Assembly: GCA_964370115.1 (NCBI GenBank)
Contig: CAYJIA010000006.1
Coordinates: 1 to 64,000, forward strand
Source: SIG603 sp964370115
GTDB lineage: Bacteria; Bacillota; Clostridia; Oscillospirales; Acutalibacteraceae
Reading direction: 5' to 3'
DNA: 64,000 nt
Both the position numbers and the translations under genes were made by a program. Of this stretch, positions 1-7,754 are shown piece by piece (within the stretch, counting starts at the first letter, position 1; each line of letters starts with the position of its first letter). The notes under the pieces are model-generated. The model saw only the letters and a program-made list of their open reading frames with translations, did no database searches and was not told the DNA's origin.

Positions 1-1
1 T

Positions 2-43
2 AAAGCATTTTGCGATAGCGAGAAAAGTGTGATGAAATTATAG
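2..43 (+). CDS. possible C-terminal tail of a gene cut by the window edge
   Basis: The second frame is open from the window start to a TAG at 41-43 and reads KAFCDSEKSVMKL. It may be the end of an upstream gene, but 13 codons are too few to be sure. A 23-codon ORF with many acidic residues (ATG 45, stop at 114-116) follows at once. I cannot tell whether it is real. Confidence 0.25.
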   Translation, partial: KAFCDSEKSVMKL

Positions 44-201
44 TATGATTAACTACGAAGTGCACGAGGACGAGCTTGGAAATAAATATGACTTTGGTTT
101 TGGACTAAATAAATAATATAAATTTTGGTGTCGTCTGATACAGAGCACAAAACAAGCTGTGACGAAATAGAAATTATTAATCTAAAACAACTAAATAATG
201 T

Positions 202-224
202 AGGGGCAGTCAGTGGCTGCCCCT
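202..224. repeat. G/C-rich palindromic intergenic repeat, copy 1
   Basis: An 8-bp perfect stem (AGGGGCAG / CTGCCCCT) with a 7-nt loop is followed by a short T run, so it could act as a terminator. It stands out from the AT-rich gap 117-389, in which I see no other gene. A near relative (TAGGGGCGG...CCGCCC) lies after the first GGDEF gene at 2009-2030, so this is a dispersed repeat. Confidence 0.6.
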
Positions 225-389
225 GATTTTTATGCGTTATAACAATTACGTCACAGCCCCTTTTGCATACCAAAAAAGTTTCAACTTCAAATTAATTTTA
301 CATAAATTATAATACAATTTTACGGATCTGTGCAATTGACAAAACGGTCAAAATGTGATAAAATATCACCGAGAAGGTGTATATATATT

Positions 390-1997
390 ATGATTATAGA
401 AATATTAACGGGACTTTATTTTGTATTTTTCTTTTTTACAAATTTGTCCTTTTTAAAAATAGCAAACAAAATTTTAGACAAGCCGAGATTTAGCTCTAAG
501 TGGCTTTATGTCTCGTCTTTTATTAATAGTGCAGTTTTCAGCATTTTGGTTTATACTCATAACCAACTTCCGATTATTACATACTCCATGATACTTATCG
601 GCTCCCTAATACAGGTAGTGACACTGTTTAAAAATAACATTTGGGGCTATTTGATGTGCTGTTTCACCGCTACAATTTATCTTATTTGTATCGAGTCCAT
701 AACAATTTCTGCGGCGACATTAATATTAGGTTCAGATTTAGCCACAGTTATACATGACCATGTTGTTTTATTTAGCCTAATTGTCATTTCATGGTTTTTA
801 TGTGCCGTTTTTTCGGTTTGTGTCGACAGGTTCGTGCCGGGAAGATTTTTAAGAATTATCAATCAAAACTTTGAGCAAACTTTGTTTGTGCTCGGCTTTT
901 TGGCCGCGGCAACATTCTACATGACTTTCAACTCGTTTATATACGCAAATGCAGGCACCATGAACCCCGTGTATCTTCCTTTACACCAAATAGTTGCGCC
1001 TCTTGGCTGGATGATTGTAATAGCACTTGTAGTCACTTTGCTAATTCGCTTTGACAAACTTCACGGCTATAAGCTCCGCTCTGAACTGCTAGAGCAATCT
1101 ATAGAGCGCGAAAAAATGTTCAATGACTTTATGCTAAAGAAGGTTAAACTTGTTTATGAGGTCGACTGTGAAAACAGGAGTATAATACGTCTTATCGAAG
1201 ACGGCAAGGAAATTAACGCAAGCGATTTACCTTCATACGACGAATATGTAAGCCACGCGATTACTACAAAGGTAAGCGATTTAGACCGTGATGTTGTAAG
1301 GCAGGTTACAAACATAGATTATCTATACGAATGTTATAAAAACTCTCAAAGGATAAACAATATTCATTATAGACGCCTCGATGAATTTGGTGAGTATAAA
1401 TGGATAGAGCTTTCAATTGTGGTAGAGCAAAAAGACAATCGTGTTGTCGCTCTCATTGTGCTTCGTGACATAGACCGCGAGAAAAAAGAGCTTATAGAAA
1501 CTCAAAACAGAGCAGAGCGCGACTCGCTTGTCGGTGCATACAACAAAATTACCACACAGCGCAAGATTACAGAGTCCCTAAGAGCGATACCTCAGGGTGC
1601 GTTCTTTATCCTAGACATAGACGACTTTAAGAGTATAAACGACAGCAAAGGTCATCCGTTTGGCGATAAAGTGCTGATTTATCTTCACAAAAGAATTGCA
1701 AATGTGTTTAGAGAGCAAGACGTAGTCGGTCGTATAGGTGGAGACGAGTTTATCATCTTCCTAAAAAATGCACCGAGCATACAACTTATTAAGGCAAAGG
1801 CTGAGGCACTTTGTAAGGATATAACTGTTCCTTTCTCCGATGAAAAAGGCGATATGGTAAGCATTACGATAAGTATTGGTATCACAATGGCTCCACAGCA
1901 CGGAAAAGATTTTGAAACGCTTTATGCCAACGCAGACAAGGCACTTTATAAGTCAAAGCGTGACGGTAAAAATACTTATACAATTTTTGGCGAATAA
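390..1997 (+). CDS. membrane diguanylate cyclase (GGDEF)
   Basis: Predicted to make the second messenger c-di-GMP from two GTP. The ATG at 390 is preferred over an in-frame codon at 330 because GAGAAGGTG lies 11 nt upstream; this gives 535 residues. The first ~240 residues are hydrophobic with several membrane spans and probably act as a sensor. A PAS-like segment follows (roughly 255-370, ending in ALIVLRDIDREK), then a GGDEF domain. The active-site motif is intact (GRIGGDEF, near residue 450) and is preceded at the canonical distance by REQD, an RxxD inhibitory site, so product inhibition is expected. A paralogue of the same layout is encoded at 13346-14986. The membrane signal is unknown. 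Confidence 0.93.
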   Translation: MIIEILTGLYFVFFFFTNLSFLKIANKILDKPRFSSKWLYVSSFINSAVFSILVYTHNQLPIITYSMILIGSLIQVVTLFKNNIWGYLMCCFTATIYLICIESITISAATLILGSDLATVIHDHVVLFSLIVISWFLCAVFSVCVDRFVPGRFLRIINQNFEQTLFVLGFLAAATFYMTFNSFIYANAGTMNPVYLPLHQIVAPLGWMIVIALVVTLLIRFDKLHGYKLRSELLEQSIEREKMFNDFMLKKVKLVYEVDCENRSIIRLIEDGKEINASDLPSYDEYVSHAITTKVSDLDRDVVRQVTNIDYLYECYKNSQRINNIHYRRLDEFGEYKWIELSIVVEQKDNRVVALIVLRDIDREKKELIETQNRAERDSLVGAYNKITTQRKITESLRAIPQGAFFILDIDDFKSINDSKGHPFGDKVLIYLHKRIANVFREQDVVGRIGGDEFIIFLKNAPSIQLIKAKAEALCKDITVPFSDEKGDMVSITISIGITMAPQHGKDFETLYANADKALYKSKRDGKNTYTIFGE

Positions 1998-2008
1998 TTT
2001 CACCCTGT

Positions 2009-2030
2009 AGGGGCGGTCATCGGCCGCCCT
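2009..2030. repeat. G/C-rich palindromic intergenic repeat, copy 2
   Basis: A stem built on AGGGGCGG and CCGCCCT lies 12 nt after the GGDEF stop codon and is followed by TAGTTTTT. It is the same repeat family as 202-224 and probably ends the GGDEF transcript. Confidence 0.6.
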
Positions 2031-2063
2031 TAGTTTTTCACACAATCAGAAAAGAGAGAAAAC

Positions 2064-2459
2064 ATGAAACTAACAAACGAAGATTTAGAACTTATAAAAA
2101 GAGCAGAAGAAATCATAGCAAAAAACTATGACGGCGTAAACTACAATCACACAGTGGGCGCGGCAGTTCTTTGTAAAAGCGGAAAAATTTATGTTGGCGT
2201 AAACGTATATTCTCTACACGGTAGTTGTGGCGAGTTTACGGCAATTGGCACAGCCGTGACAAATGGCGAGCGTGAATTTGTAAAAGTCGTCGCAGTAAGA
2301 GGTGGCGAAAAGTTTGAAATTTTACCACCATGCGGAAACTGTAGACAAATGCTAAGTGACTATGCGCCCGAGTGTGAGGTAATACTTAGCACCGAGGGCG
2401 AGGGTCTAAAGGTTTTGGCAAAAGAGCTTTTACCCTATGCGTATGTCGTGCAAAGTTAA
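2064..2459 (+). CDS. cytidine deaminase family protein
   Basis: A zinc-dependent nucleoside deaminase of the cytidine/blasticidin-S deaminase fold, 131 residues, the usual length for a tetrameric CDA. Expected zinc ligands and proton shuttle are visible: SCGE (Cys55, Glu57) and PPCGNC (Cys90, Cys93). The usual C-A-E signature is C-G-E here and the substrate-binding segment is NVYSLHGSCGE, which resembles blasticidin-type deaminases more than housekeeping Cdd. GAAAAGAGAG precedes the ATG. It is followed by a repeat and then aroC. The substrate cannot be fixed from sequence: cytidine salvage or detoxification of a nucleoside analogue are both possible. Confidence 0.82.
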   Translation: MKLTNEDLELIKRAEEIIAKNYDGVNYNHTVGAAVLCKSGKIYVGVNVYSLHGSCGEFTAIGTAVTNGEREFVKVVAVRGGEKFEILPPCGNCRQMLSDYAPECEVILSTEGEGLKVLAKELLPYAYVVQS

Positions 2460-2504
2460 GAGTAAAGACTTGTTTTAAAAATCCTTCGAATTTTATATTA
2501 AAAA

Positions 2505-2519
2505 CACGCCAAAGGCGTG
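2505..2519. repeat. short CACGCC/GGCGTG palindrome
   Basis: CACGCC-AAA-GGCGTG between the deaminase and aroC. It is the core of the palindromic repeat family seen with longer flanks at 3937-4022, 4473-4593 and 7631-7754. Here the ATTGAGAATT ends are only weakly recognisable. Confidence 0.6.
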
Positions 2520-2589
2520 AACCACACTTATTAATTATTAATTGAAACGGTCGTCCGAAATCCACCACAGAAAAGGAGAAATCTCACCT

Positions 2590-3669
2590 ATGAGCGCTAC
2601 TTGGAAAAATAATATAGAAATTACAATTTTCGGCGAAAGTCACGGCGAGGCAATTGGCGTTGTGCTCGGAAACTTACCCGTCGGTATAGAGCTTGACTTG
2701 GGCGAAATTGATATAGAAATGGCACGAAGGGCACCGGGCAAAGATAGCCTGTCCACAAAAAGAAACGAGAGCGACAAGCCGTTTATTATGAGCGGTATGG
2801 TGGACGGAAAAACCACGGGTGCACCACTTATGGCGATGATAAAAAACGAGGACAATCGCTCTAAGGACTACAGCACACTAAAAACCCATATGCGACCATC
2901 TCACAGCGACTATCCCGCATTTATTAAATACAAGGGCTTTAACGATGTAAGAGGCGGAGGGCATTTTTCGGGCAGAATTACCGCTCCCATAGTTTTTGCA
3001 GGCGCTGTTGCTAAACAAATTTTAAGGCAAAAAGGTATAGAGATTTTTGCACATATTTTATCTGTTAAAGATATAAAGGACGATAATTTCCCATTAGAAA
3101 TTACAGACAAAGAAAAAACGCTTTTGAAGAAAAATAAATATCCCGTTTTAAACCAAGACTCATATGACAAAATGGTCACTTGCATAGAAAATGCAAGCAA
3201 AGAGCAAAACTCAGTCGGCGGAAAAGTCGAGTGCATGATAACAGGGCTTAAAGCAGGACTTGGCGACCCGTTTTTTGACAGTGTAGAGAGCAGACTGTCT
3301 AGCCTACTTTTCTCCATACCAGCTGTGAAATCCGTAAGTTTTGGAAACGAAAATATAGACAAGCTTTATGGTAGTGAGGCAAACGACAACTATTTTGTGG
3401 ACGAAAACGGCAAAATAAAAACCACCACTAACAATAATGGCGGCATACTGGGCGGTATTACAAATTCCATGCCCGTAATGTTTACAGTGGGTATAAAACC
3501 CACGCCCTCTATTTCAAAAGAGCAAAACACTATAGACGTGAGCAAAAACGAGAATACAAAGCTTACTATCCACGGCAGACACGACCCTTGCATAGTGCCA
3601 AGGGCAGTTTCGGTAGTAGAGGCAATGTCGGCGCTTTTGGCTTTAGATTTAATAAGAAACGAGGCATAA
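2590..3669 (+). CDS. aroC: chorismate synthase
   Basis: Catalyses the last step of the shikimate pathway: EPSP to chorismate, using reduced FMN. The ATG at 2590 (MSATWKNNIEITIFGESHG) is chosen over the in-frame 2542 start because AAAGGAGA lies just upstream; this gives 359 residues. Family signatures are present: FGESHGEAIG at the N-terminus, an RAPGKDSLSTKRNESD block, RGGGHFSGRITAP in the middle and GRHDPCIVPRAV near the C-terminus. It is followed 2 nt later by a chorismate mutase gene, so the pair makes and uses chorismate in one transcript. It is shorter than the ~390-residue bacillary form but matches the short clostridial form. Confidence 0.95.
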   Translation: MSATWKNNIEITIFGESHGEAIGVVLGNLPVGIELDLGEIDIEMARRAPGKDSLSTKRNESDKPFIMSGMVDGKTTGAPLMAMIKNEDNRSKDYSTLKTHMRPSHSDYPAFIKYKGFNDVRGGGHFSGRITAPIVFAGAVAKQILRQKGIEIFAHILSVKDIKDDNFPLEITDKEKTLLKKNKYPVLNQDSYDKMVTCIENASKEQNSVGGKVECMITGLKAGLGDPFFDSVESRLSSLLFSIPAVKSVSFGNENIDKLYGSEANDNYFVDENGKIKTTTNNNGGILGGITNSMPVMFTVGIKPTPSISKEQNTIDVSKNENTKLTIHGRHDPCIVPRAVSVVEAMSALLALDLIRNEA

Positions 3670-3671
3670 AA

Positions 3672-3935
3672 ATGAAATCACTTGATGAGTGCAGGGTAGA
3701 AATTGACGAAATCGACAAAGAGCTTGCAAGACTTTTCGAAAAGCGAATGAAGCTTGCAAAAGAGGTCGTAATATATAAAAAATCCAACAATATGGAAATT
3801 TTCCAACCCGAAAGAGAAAAAGAAGTACTAGAAAAAAACACCGCAAGAGTAGAAAACGAAGATCTAAAACCCTTTGTAAATGAGCTTTTTAAAGAAGTTA
3901 TGGAAATTTCTAAAAAATACCAGAAGATGATTTAG
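3672..3935 (+). CDS. chorismate mutase (AroQ type)
   Basis: Converts chorismate to prephenate, the branch to Phe and Tyr. It is 87 residues and all-helical, the size of a free-standing AroQ domain. The pattern is recognisable: LDECRVEIDEIDKELARLFEKRMKL, then the helix around EVVIYKKSNN and the QPEREKEVL segment. The ATG at 3672 starts 2 nt after the aroC stop, indicating translational coupling. An in-frame upstream start at 3588 would overlap aroC by 82 nt and is rejected. No prephenate dehydratase or dehydrogenase domain is fused. Confidence 0.9.
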   Translation: MKSLDECRVEIDEIDKELARLFEKRMKLAKEVVIYKKSNNMEIFQPEREKEVLEKNTARVENEDLKPFVNELFKEVMEISKKYQKMI

Positions 3936-3936
3936 A

Positions 3937-4022
3937 ATTGAGAATGAATAATTGAGAATGAATGTGAAACACGCCATAGGCGTGAACCTTAATTCTCCAT
4001 TCTACATTTTCAATTCTCAATT
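3937..4022. repeat. MITE-like palindromic repeat, copy 1
   Basis: Starts with ATTGAGAAT and ends with the inverted ATTCTCAATT. The centre is CACGCC-ATA-GGCGTG. The same ends and core recur at 4473-4593 and 7631-7754. It has no coding capacity and sits directly after the chorismate mutase stop. Confidence 0.7.
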
Positions 4023-4056
4023 AAAAAAAGAGCCTTTTAAAAAGGCTCTTTTTGTT
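4023..4056 (-). terminator. intrinsic terminator of rpsO, probably bidirectional
   Basis: AAAGAGCCTTTT / AAAAGGCTCTTT stem with flanking A and T runs, located 7 nt beyond the rpsO stop. The A run on one side and T run on the other mean it can also stop the aroC operon from the plus strand. Confidence 0.85.
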
Positions 4057-4062
4057 TTGAAA

Positions 4063-4326
4063 TTATTTACGAATTCCTAGCTCTGCGATTAGTGAACGAT
4101 ATCTTGTGATATCAATTTTTGTTAGGTAGTTAAGAAGGCTTCTTCTTTGACCAACCATTTTTAGTAGTCCACGACGTGAGTGGTGATCTTTTTTGTTTGC
4201 ACGTAGGTGCTCAGTTAGATCGTTAATTCTTTTTGTCAAAACTGCGATTTGTACTTCAGGTGAACCTGTGTCTCCCTCGTGTCTTGCGTATTTTTTCATA
4301 ATTTCGGTTTTTTCTGTTTTAAGCAT
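4063..4326 (-). CDS. rpsO: 30S ribosomal protein S15
   Basis: Small-subunit protein that binds 16S rRNA early in assembly. It is 87 residues, close to the usual 88-89, and carries the conserved stretches HEGDTGSPEVQIAVLTKRI, HHSRRGLLKMVGQRR and the C-terminal YRSLIAELGIRK. It is monocistronic, with its own promoter upstream (4423-4451), an approximately 90-nt leader and an intrinsic terminator downstream. Confidence 0.97.
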   Translation of the reverse strand: MLKTEKTEIMKKYARHEGDTGSPEVQIAVLTKRINDLTEHLRANKKDHHSRRGLLKMVGQRRSLLNYLTKIDITRYRSLIAELGIRK

Positions 4327-4416
4327 AATGCTCCACCTTTTCTGCGCTTATGCGCCATTTATTCGCCAAAACCTCAGGTACAGGTGGTGAAGTCCCATAT
4401 CCGTGGCTAAGGTCGT
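4327..4416 (-). promoter_or_regulatory. rpsO mRNA leader, possible S15 autoregulatory element
   Basis: Between the predicted transcription start and the rpsO ATG the leader contains TTCACCACCT, which can pair with the ribosome binding site AGGTGGAG just upstream of the start codon and so hide it. S15 represses its own translation through leader structures in many bacteria. That this leader does so is inference from the pairing only. Confidence 0.4.
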
Positions 4417-4422
4417 TTAAGT

Positions 4423-4451
4423 ATTATAACACTACTTACATAAAAAATCAA
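4423..4451 (-). promoter_or_regulatory. sigma-A-type promoter of rpsO
   Basis: On the minus strand, TTGATT (4446-4451) and TATAAT (4423-4428) are separated by exactly 17 bp. Transcription would start near 4416. Confidence 0.7.
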
Positions 4452-4472
4452 GGATTTTTTATGTAGTGAAGA

Positions 4473-4593
4473 ATTGAGAATTGAAAATTAAGAATTTAGG
4501 TTCACGCCTATGGCGTGTTTTAATTTTAAAAAATGGAGCCATTTCGGCTCCATTTTCACATTAATTCTCAATCCTACATTCTAAATTCTAAAT
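4473..4593. repeat. MITE-like palindromic repeat, copy 2, containing the guaB terminator
   Basis: Begins ATTGAGAATT and contains CACGCC-TAT-GGCGTG (4503-4517). A terminator hairpin AAATGGAGCC / GGCTCCATTT (4527-4556) and TTCACATTAATTCTCAAT follow. Copy 3 at 7631-7754 has the same parts in the same order, so repeat and terminator appear to move or duplicate as one unit. Confidence 0.7.
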
Positions 4594-4598
4594 TGTCA

Positions 4599-6077
4599 TT
4601 ACCCGTTAGAACTATAATTCGGAGCCTCTTTTGTTATTTGTATGTCGTGTGGATGGCTTTCTTTTAGTCCTGCACCTGTAATTCTCACAAATTGTGATTT
4701 TGTGTGTAGGTCGTCTATTGTTTTGCATCCTGTGTATCCCATACCAGAACGCAATCCGCCTATCATTTGATAGATAGTATCGGCTAGTGGTCCTTTGTAA
4801 GGAACTCTACCCTCAACGCCCTCTGGAACAAGTTTTCTTTGGTTTGCTTGGAAATATCTGTCGCCACTGCCTTTGCCCATAGCGCCCAGACTGCCCATGC
4901 CACGGTAAACTTTAAATTGTCTGCCTTGGTATAACTCGTAATCACCAGGTGATTCTTTACAGCCTGCAACAAGCGAGCCTAGCATTACAAGGTTTGCACC
5001 CGCTGCTAGAGATTTAACTATCTCACCGCTATATTTAATACCGCCGTCTGCGATAATTGGAATACCATGTTGTGAGGCAACACAGGCAGCATCATAAATA
5101 GCTGTAACTTGTGGCACGCCTATACCTGCAACAACCCTTGTTGTGCAGATAGAACCAGGACCTATACCAACTTTAACACAGTCTGCACCAGCATCTATCA
5201 AAGCTTTTGCGCCGTCTGCTGTAGCTATATTACCGCCTATAAGTTGTAGGTTTGGATATTTGGATTTAACTTTTGAAATAGCGTTTAAAACACCACTGTT
5301 GTGGCCATGTGCTGAGTCAAGCGCAACAACGTCTATTTGAGCCTCTACTAAAGCAGCAACTCTCTCTAGAACGTCTGCCGTAGCACCAATTGCCGCACCG
5401 CATAAAAGTCTGCCTGAATTGTCTCTTGCAGAAAGCGGATACTGCACTGCTTTTTCTATATCTTTAATTGTGATAAGACCTTTTAGGTTTCCTTGATTAT
5501 CAACAAGTGGAAGTTTTTCTATTCTATGTTGTCTTAAAATCTCTTGAGCCTCTTTAAGAGTTGTGCCCACAGGAGCCGTAACTAAGTTTTCTTTAGTCAT
5601 AACATTTTTGATAGGTTGAGTAAAATCTTCGGCTGTCATAAATCTTAAGTCACGGTTTGTGATGATACCGACAAGTTTTGTGCCCTCACAAATTGGCACA
5701 CCAGAGATTTTATATTTGCCCATAAGCTCGTCTGCCTCGCCTACAAGACAATCAGGTGAAAGTGAAAAAGGATTTACTATAACACCATTTTCAGAACGCT
5801 TAACCCTGTCTACAAGGTCAGCCTGTGCCTTTATGCTCATATTCTTATGGATAATACCAATACCGCCTTCTCTAGCAATGGCAATTGCCATTTCGGCTTC
5901 TGTTACAGTATCCATAGCAGCAGTTGCAATAGGAGTGTTTAGTTTTATAGTCTTTGTTAAATTTGTGGAAAAATCAACCTCTGACGGTAGCACATTAGAT
6001 TCCGCAGGAATTAGCAGAACATCGTCAAATGTAAGACCTTCTTTTACGAATTTTTCACCATAATTTGTTTCTAGCAT
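4599..6077 (-). CDS. guaB: IMP dehydrogenase
   Basis: Oxidises IMP to XMP with NAD+, the committed step of GMP synthesis. The start at 6077 (MLETNYGEKFVKEGLTFDDV) is chosen because GTGAGGG precedes it. The longer in-frame start at 6200 would lie upstream of the predicted promoter. Length is 492 residues, typical for the family. Two CBS domains sit around residues 95-205 (VTAPVGTTLKEAQEIL; LPLVDNQGNLKGLITIKDI). The catalytic loop GPGSICTTR holds the nucleophilic Cys near residue 311, and the IMP-binding GGIKYSGEIVKSLAAGA and flap KGSGDRYFQ follow. Single gene with its own promoter and terminator. Confidence 0.97.
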   Translation of the reverse strand: MLETNYGEKFVKEGLTFDDVLLIPAESNVLPSEVDFSTNLTKTIKLNTPIATAAMDTVTEAEMAIAIAREGGIGIIHKNMSIKAQADLVDRVKRSENGVIVNPFSLSPDCLVGEADELMGKYKISGVPICEGTKLVGIITNRDLRFMTAEDFTQPIKNVMTKENLVTAPVGTTLKEAQEILRQHRIEKLPLVDNQGNLKGLITIKDIEKAVQYPLSARDNSGRLLCGAAIGATADVLERVAALVEAQIDVVALDSAHGHNSGVLNAISKVKSKYPNLQLIGGNIATADGAKALIDAGADCVKVGIGPGSICTTRVVAGIGVPQVTAIYDAACVASQHGIPIIADGGIKYSGEIVKSLAAGANLVMLGSLVAGCKESPGDYELYQGRQFKVYRGMGSLGAMGKGSGDRYFQANQRKLVPEGVEGRVPYKGPLADTIYQMIGGLRSGMGYTGCKTIDDLHTKSQFVRITGAGLKESHPHDIQITKEAPNYSSNG

Positions 6078-6132
6078 AAGCGCCCTCACTTTCATTAAAT
6101 CCACGAAGAAAACTTTGTTTATTTGATATATT

Positions 6133-6161
6133 ATTATAGCACTGCAAATACCTGTTTGCAA
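6133..6161 (-). promoter_or_regulatory. promoter of guaB
   Basis: On the minus strand, TTGCAA (6156-6161) and TATAAT (6133-6138) are separated by 17 bp, about 50 nt upstream of the chosen guaB start. I see no obvious purine-operator palindrome. Confidence 0.6.
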
Positions 6162-6389
6162 GTGTAAATTTCGTGCAATATCTTTCTTTTTCAAGCTCAA
6201 TACTGTCTATTTATCATAAACACTATAGCCTGTTTTGTATTTCTTTTAAGCTCTTATATTCATCTCACAAAATAAATTTACTTTTTATCAAAATATATGT
6301 TGACTATTTGCCCTCTTTGCTTTAATATGTCACTAGTAGAAAACGATATTACCTTAAAATTTATTTTGCTTGGGAGAATTAAGCTTATT

Positions 6390-7607
6390 ATGAATATTAA
6401 AAAATTTAGCCTTTCAAGGATATCTCCACAGATGAAAAATGTGCTTAGCTTAGTTACCATGCAAGGGCTTTTTTGGTGGGCTTGGGCGACGGGAAGCTAC
6501 GGCACGGTGTACCTTCAAGACATAGGCTTTTCCGCCTCAGAAATAGGCACTATCAATGCAATTTGTAGCCTAGTTGCAATTTTTGCAATTGCAATTTGGG
6601 GAATGGTAAGCGACAAGATAAACTCTGTTAAAAAGACATTTATTATAGCGCTTATAGGAAACATGATATTTTACACGGCTGTGCCCTTTGTTCCTCAAAG
6701 TATACCGTTTTTATTTTTCCTTTACTATCCTGTATTCAACATATTCCGTTGCACGCTTATGCCACTACTTGACAATCTCACCGTAAGAAGTACGACAAAA
6801 TCTGGTGCAAACTACGGCATAATACGCGGAATAGGCTCGTTTATTTACAGCATGGGCAGTTTCTTAATAGTTGCGCTTATACCCATTATTGGAATTAGCA
6901 ACACATTTATCATGGCGGGAATTTTAAACGTACCGCTTGTTATACTTCTATTTTTTGCAGACGACCCTAAAATTCCTACAAGACCAAAAAAAGGTAAAAA
7001 AAGCGGTGGCTATGGTGAGCTATTTAAAAATTATTACTATGTGTGCTTTTTAATATTTGCAGCAATTGCTTTTATAGGTTTTTCGGGCGAATTTTCTTTT
7101 ATTTCGTATTTTCTTGAAGCTAGAAACATTTCTAAAGACAATATGGGTACTTTCCTTGCGGTTCGTGCCTTTGCAGAAATACCAATGCTGTTTTTAATGG
7201 CGAAAATAAGAAAAAAAATAAAGCTAAAGTATTTAATAATTATCGGTATATGCTTTATGGCTACAGAGTGTATATGCTTTGCGTTTTTCGTGCACGACCT
7301 ATTTTCAGCCTGTGCCTTTGGCGCATTGTTCGGCTTTGGAAACGGCATGTTCATAGGCTCTGTTGCAATGTACATCTACAAGCTTGCCCCAGACCACCTA
7401 AAGGCGACGGCACAAGCGCTTTATTCCTCGGTTGCATCGATATCGGGCATCATCGGAAACCTGCTTGGTGGATATTTGTTTGATACCCTAGGCGTAACAA
7501 TTTTCTACCTATGCGTAGGCGGAATAATATTCCTAGCAATATCAATCTTTGCCATAACAACCCTATCGAGAAAGAACCTACCAAACCCAGCGGATGAGCT
7601 AGGCTAG
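6390..7607 (+). CDS. MFS transporter
   Basis: A 12-helix major-facilitator protein of 405 residues. The start at 6390 (MNIKKFSLSRISPQ) follows GGGAGAATT at long spacing; a start at 6297 lacks a ribosome binding site. The loop after helix 2 reads GMVSDKINSVKK, the MFS motif-A position, and aromatic residues are dense in helix 1 (GLFWWAWATGSYG). The overall pattern resembles the MFS_1-like/nucleoside-proton-symporter branch. Lys-rich cytoplasmic loop (RPKKGKKS) near residue 200 separates the two halves. The substrate is unknown. Confidence 0.85.
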   Translation: MNIKKFSLSRISPQMKNVLSLVTMQGLFWWAWATGSYGTVYLQDIGFSASEIGTINAICSLVAIFAIAIWGMVSDKINSVKKTFIIALIGNMIFYTAVPFVPQSIPFLFFLYYPVFNIFRCTLMPLLDNLTVRSTTKSGANYGIIRGIGSFIYSMGSFLIVALIPIIGISNTFIMAGILNVPLVILLFFADDPKIPTRPKKGKKSGGYGELFKNYYYVCFLIFAAIAFIGFSGEFSFISYFLEARNISKDNMGTFLAVRAFAEIPMLFLMAKIRKKIKLKYLIIIGICFMATECICFAFFVHDLFSACAFGALFGFGNGMFIGSVAMYIYKLAPDHLKATAQALYSSVASISGIIGNLLGGYLFDTLGVTIFYLCVGGIIFLAISIFAITTLSRKNLPNPADELG

Positions 7608-7630
7608 AAAATGCAGAGCATTTTTTAGTA

Positions 7631-7754
7631 ATTGAGAATGGAGAATGGAGAATTATGGTTCACGCCTACGGCGTGTTATATATTAAAAAAAATGGAGCCA
7701 ATTTTGGCTCCATTTTCACATTAATTCTCAATTATTAATTCTCAATTCTCAATT
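7631..7754. repeat. MITE-like palindromic repeat, copy 3, with shared terminator
   Basis: Same composition as copy 2: ATTGAGAAT, CACGCC-TAC-GGCGTG (7661-7675), hairpin AATGGAGCC / GGCTCCATT (about 7686-7715), then TTCACATTAATTCTCAAT. It lies between two convergent genes, overlaps the last codons of the 7749-9758 gene and can terminate both. Confidence 0.7.

Noticed and set aside
49..273. Minus-strand ORF of 74 codons
   Set aside because: Low-complexity frame crossing a palindromic repeat, no ribosome binding site, no protein-like pattern.
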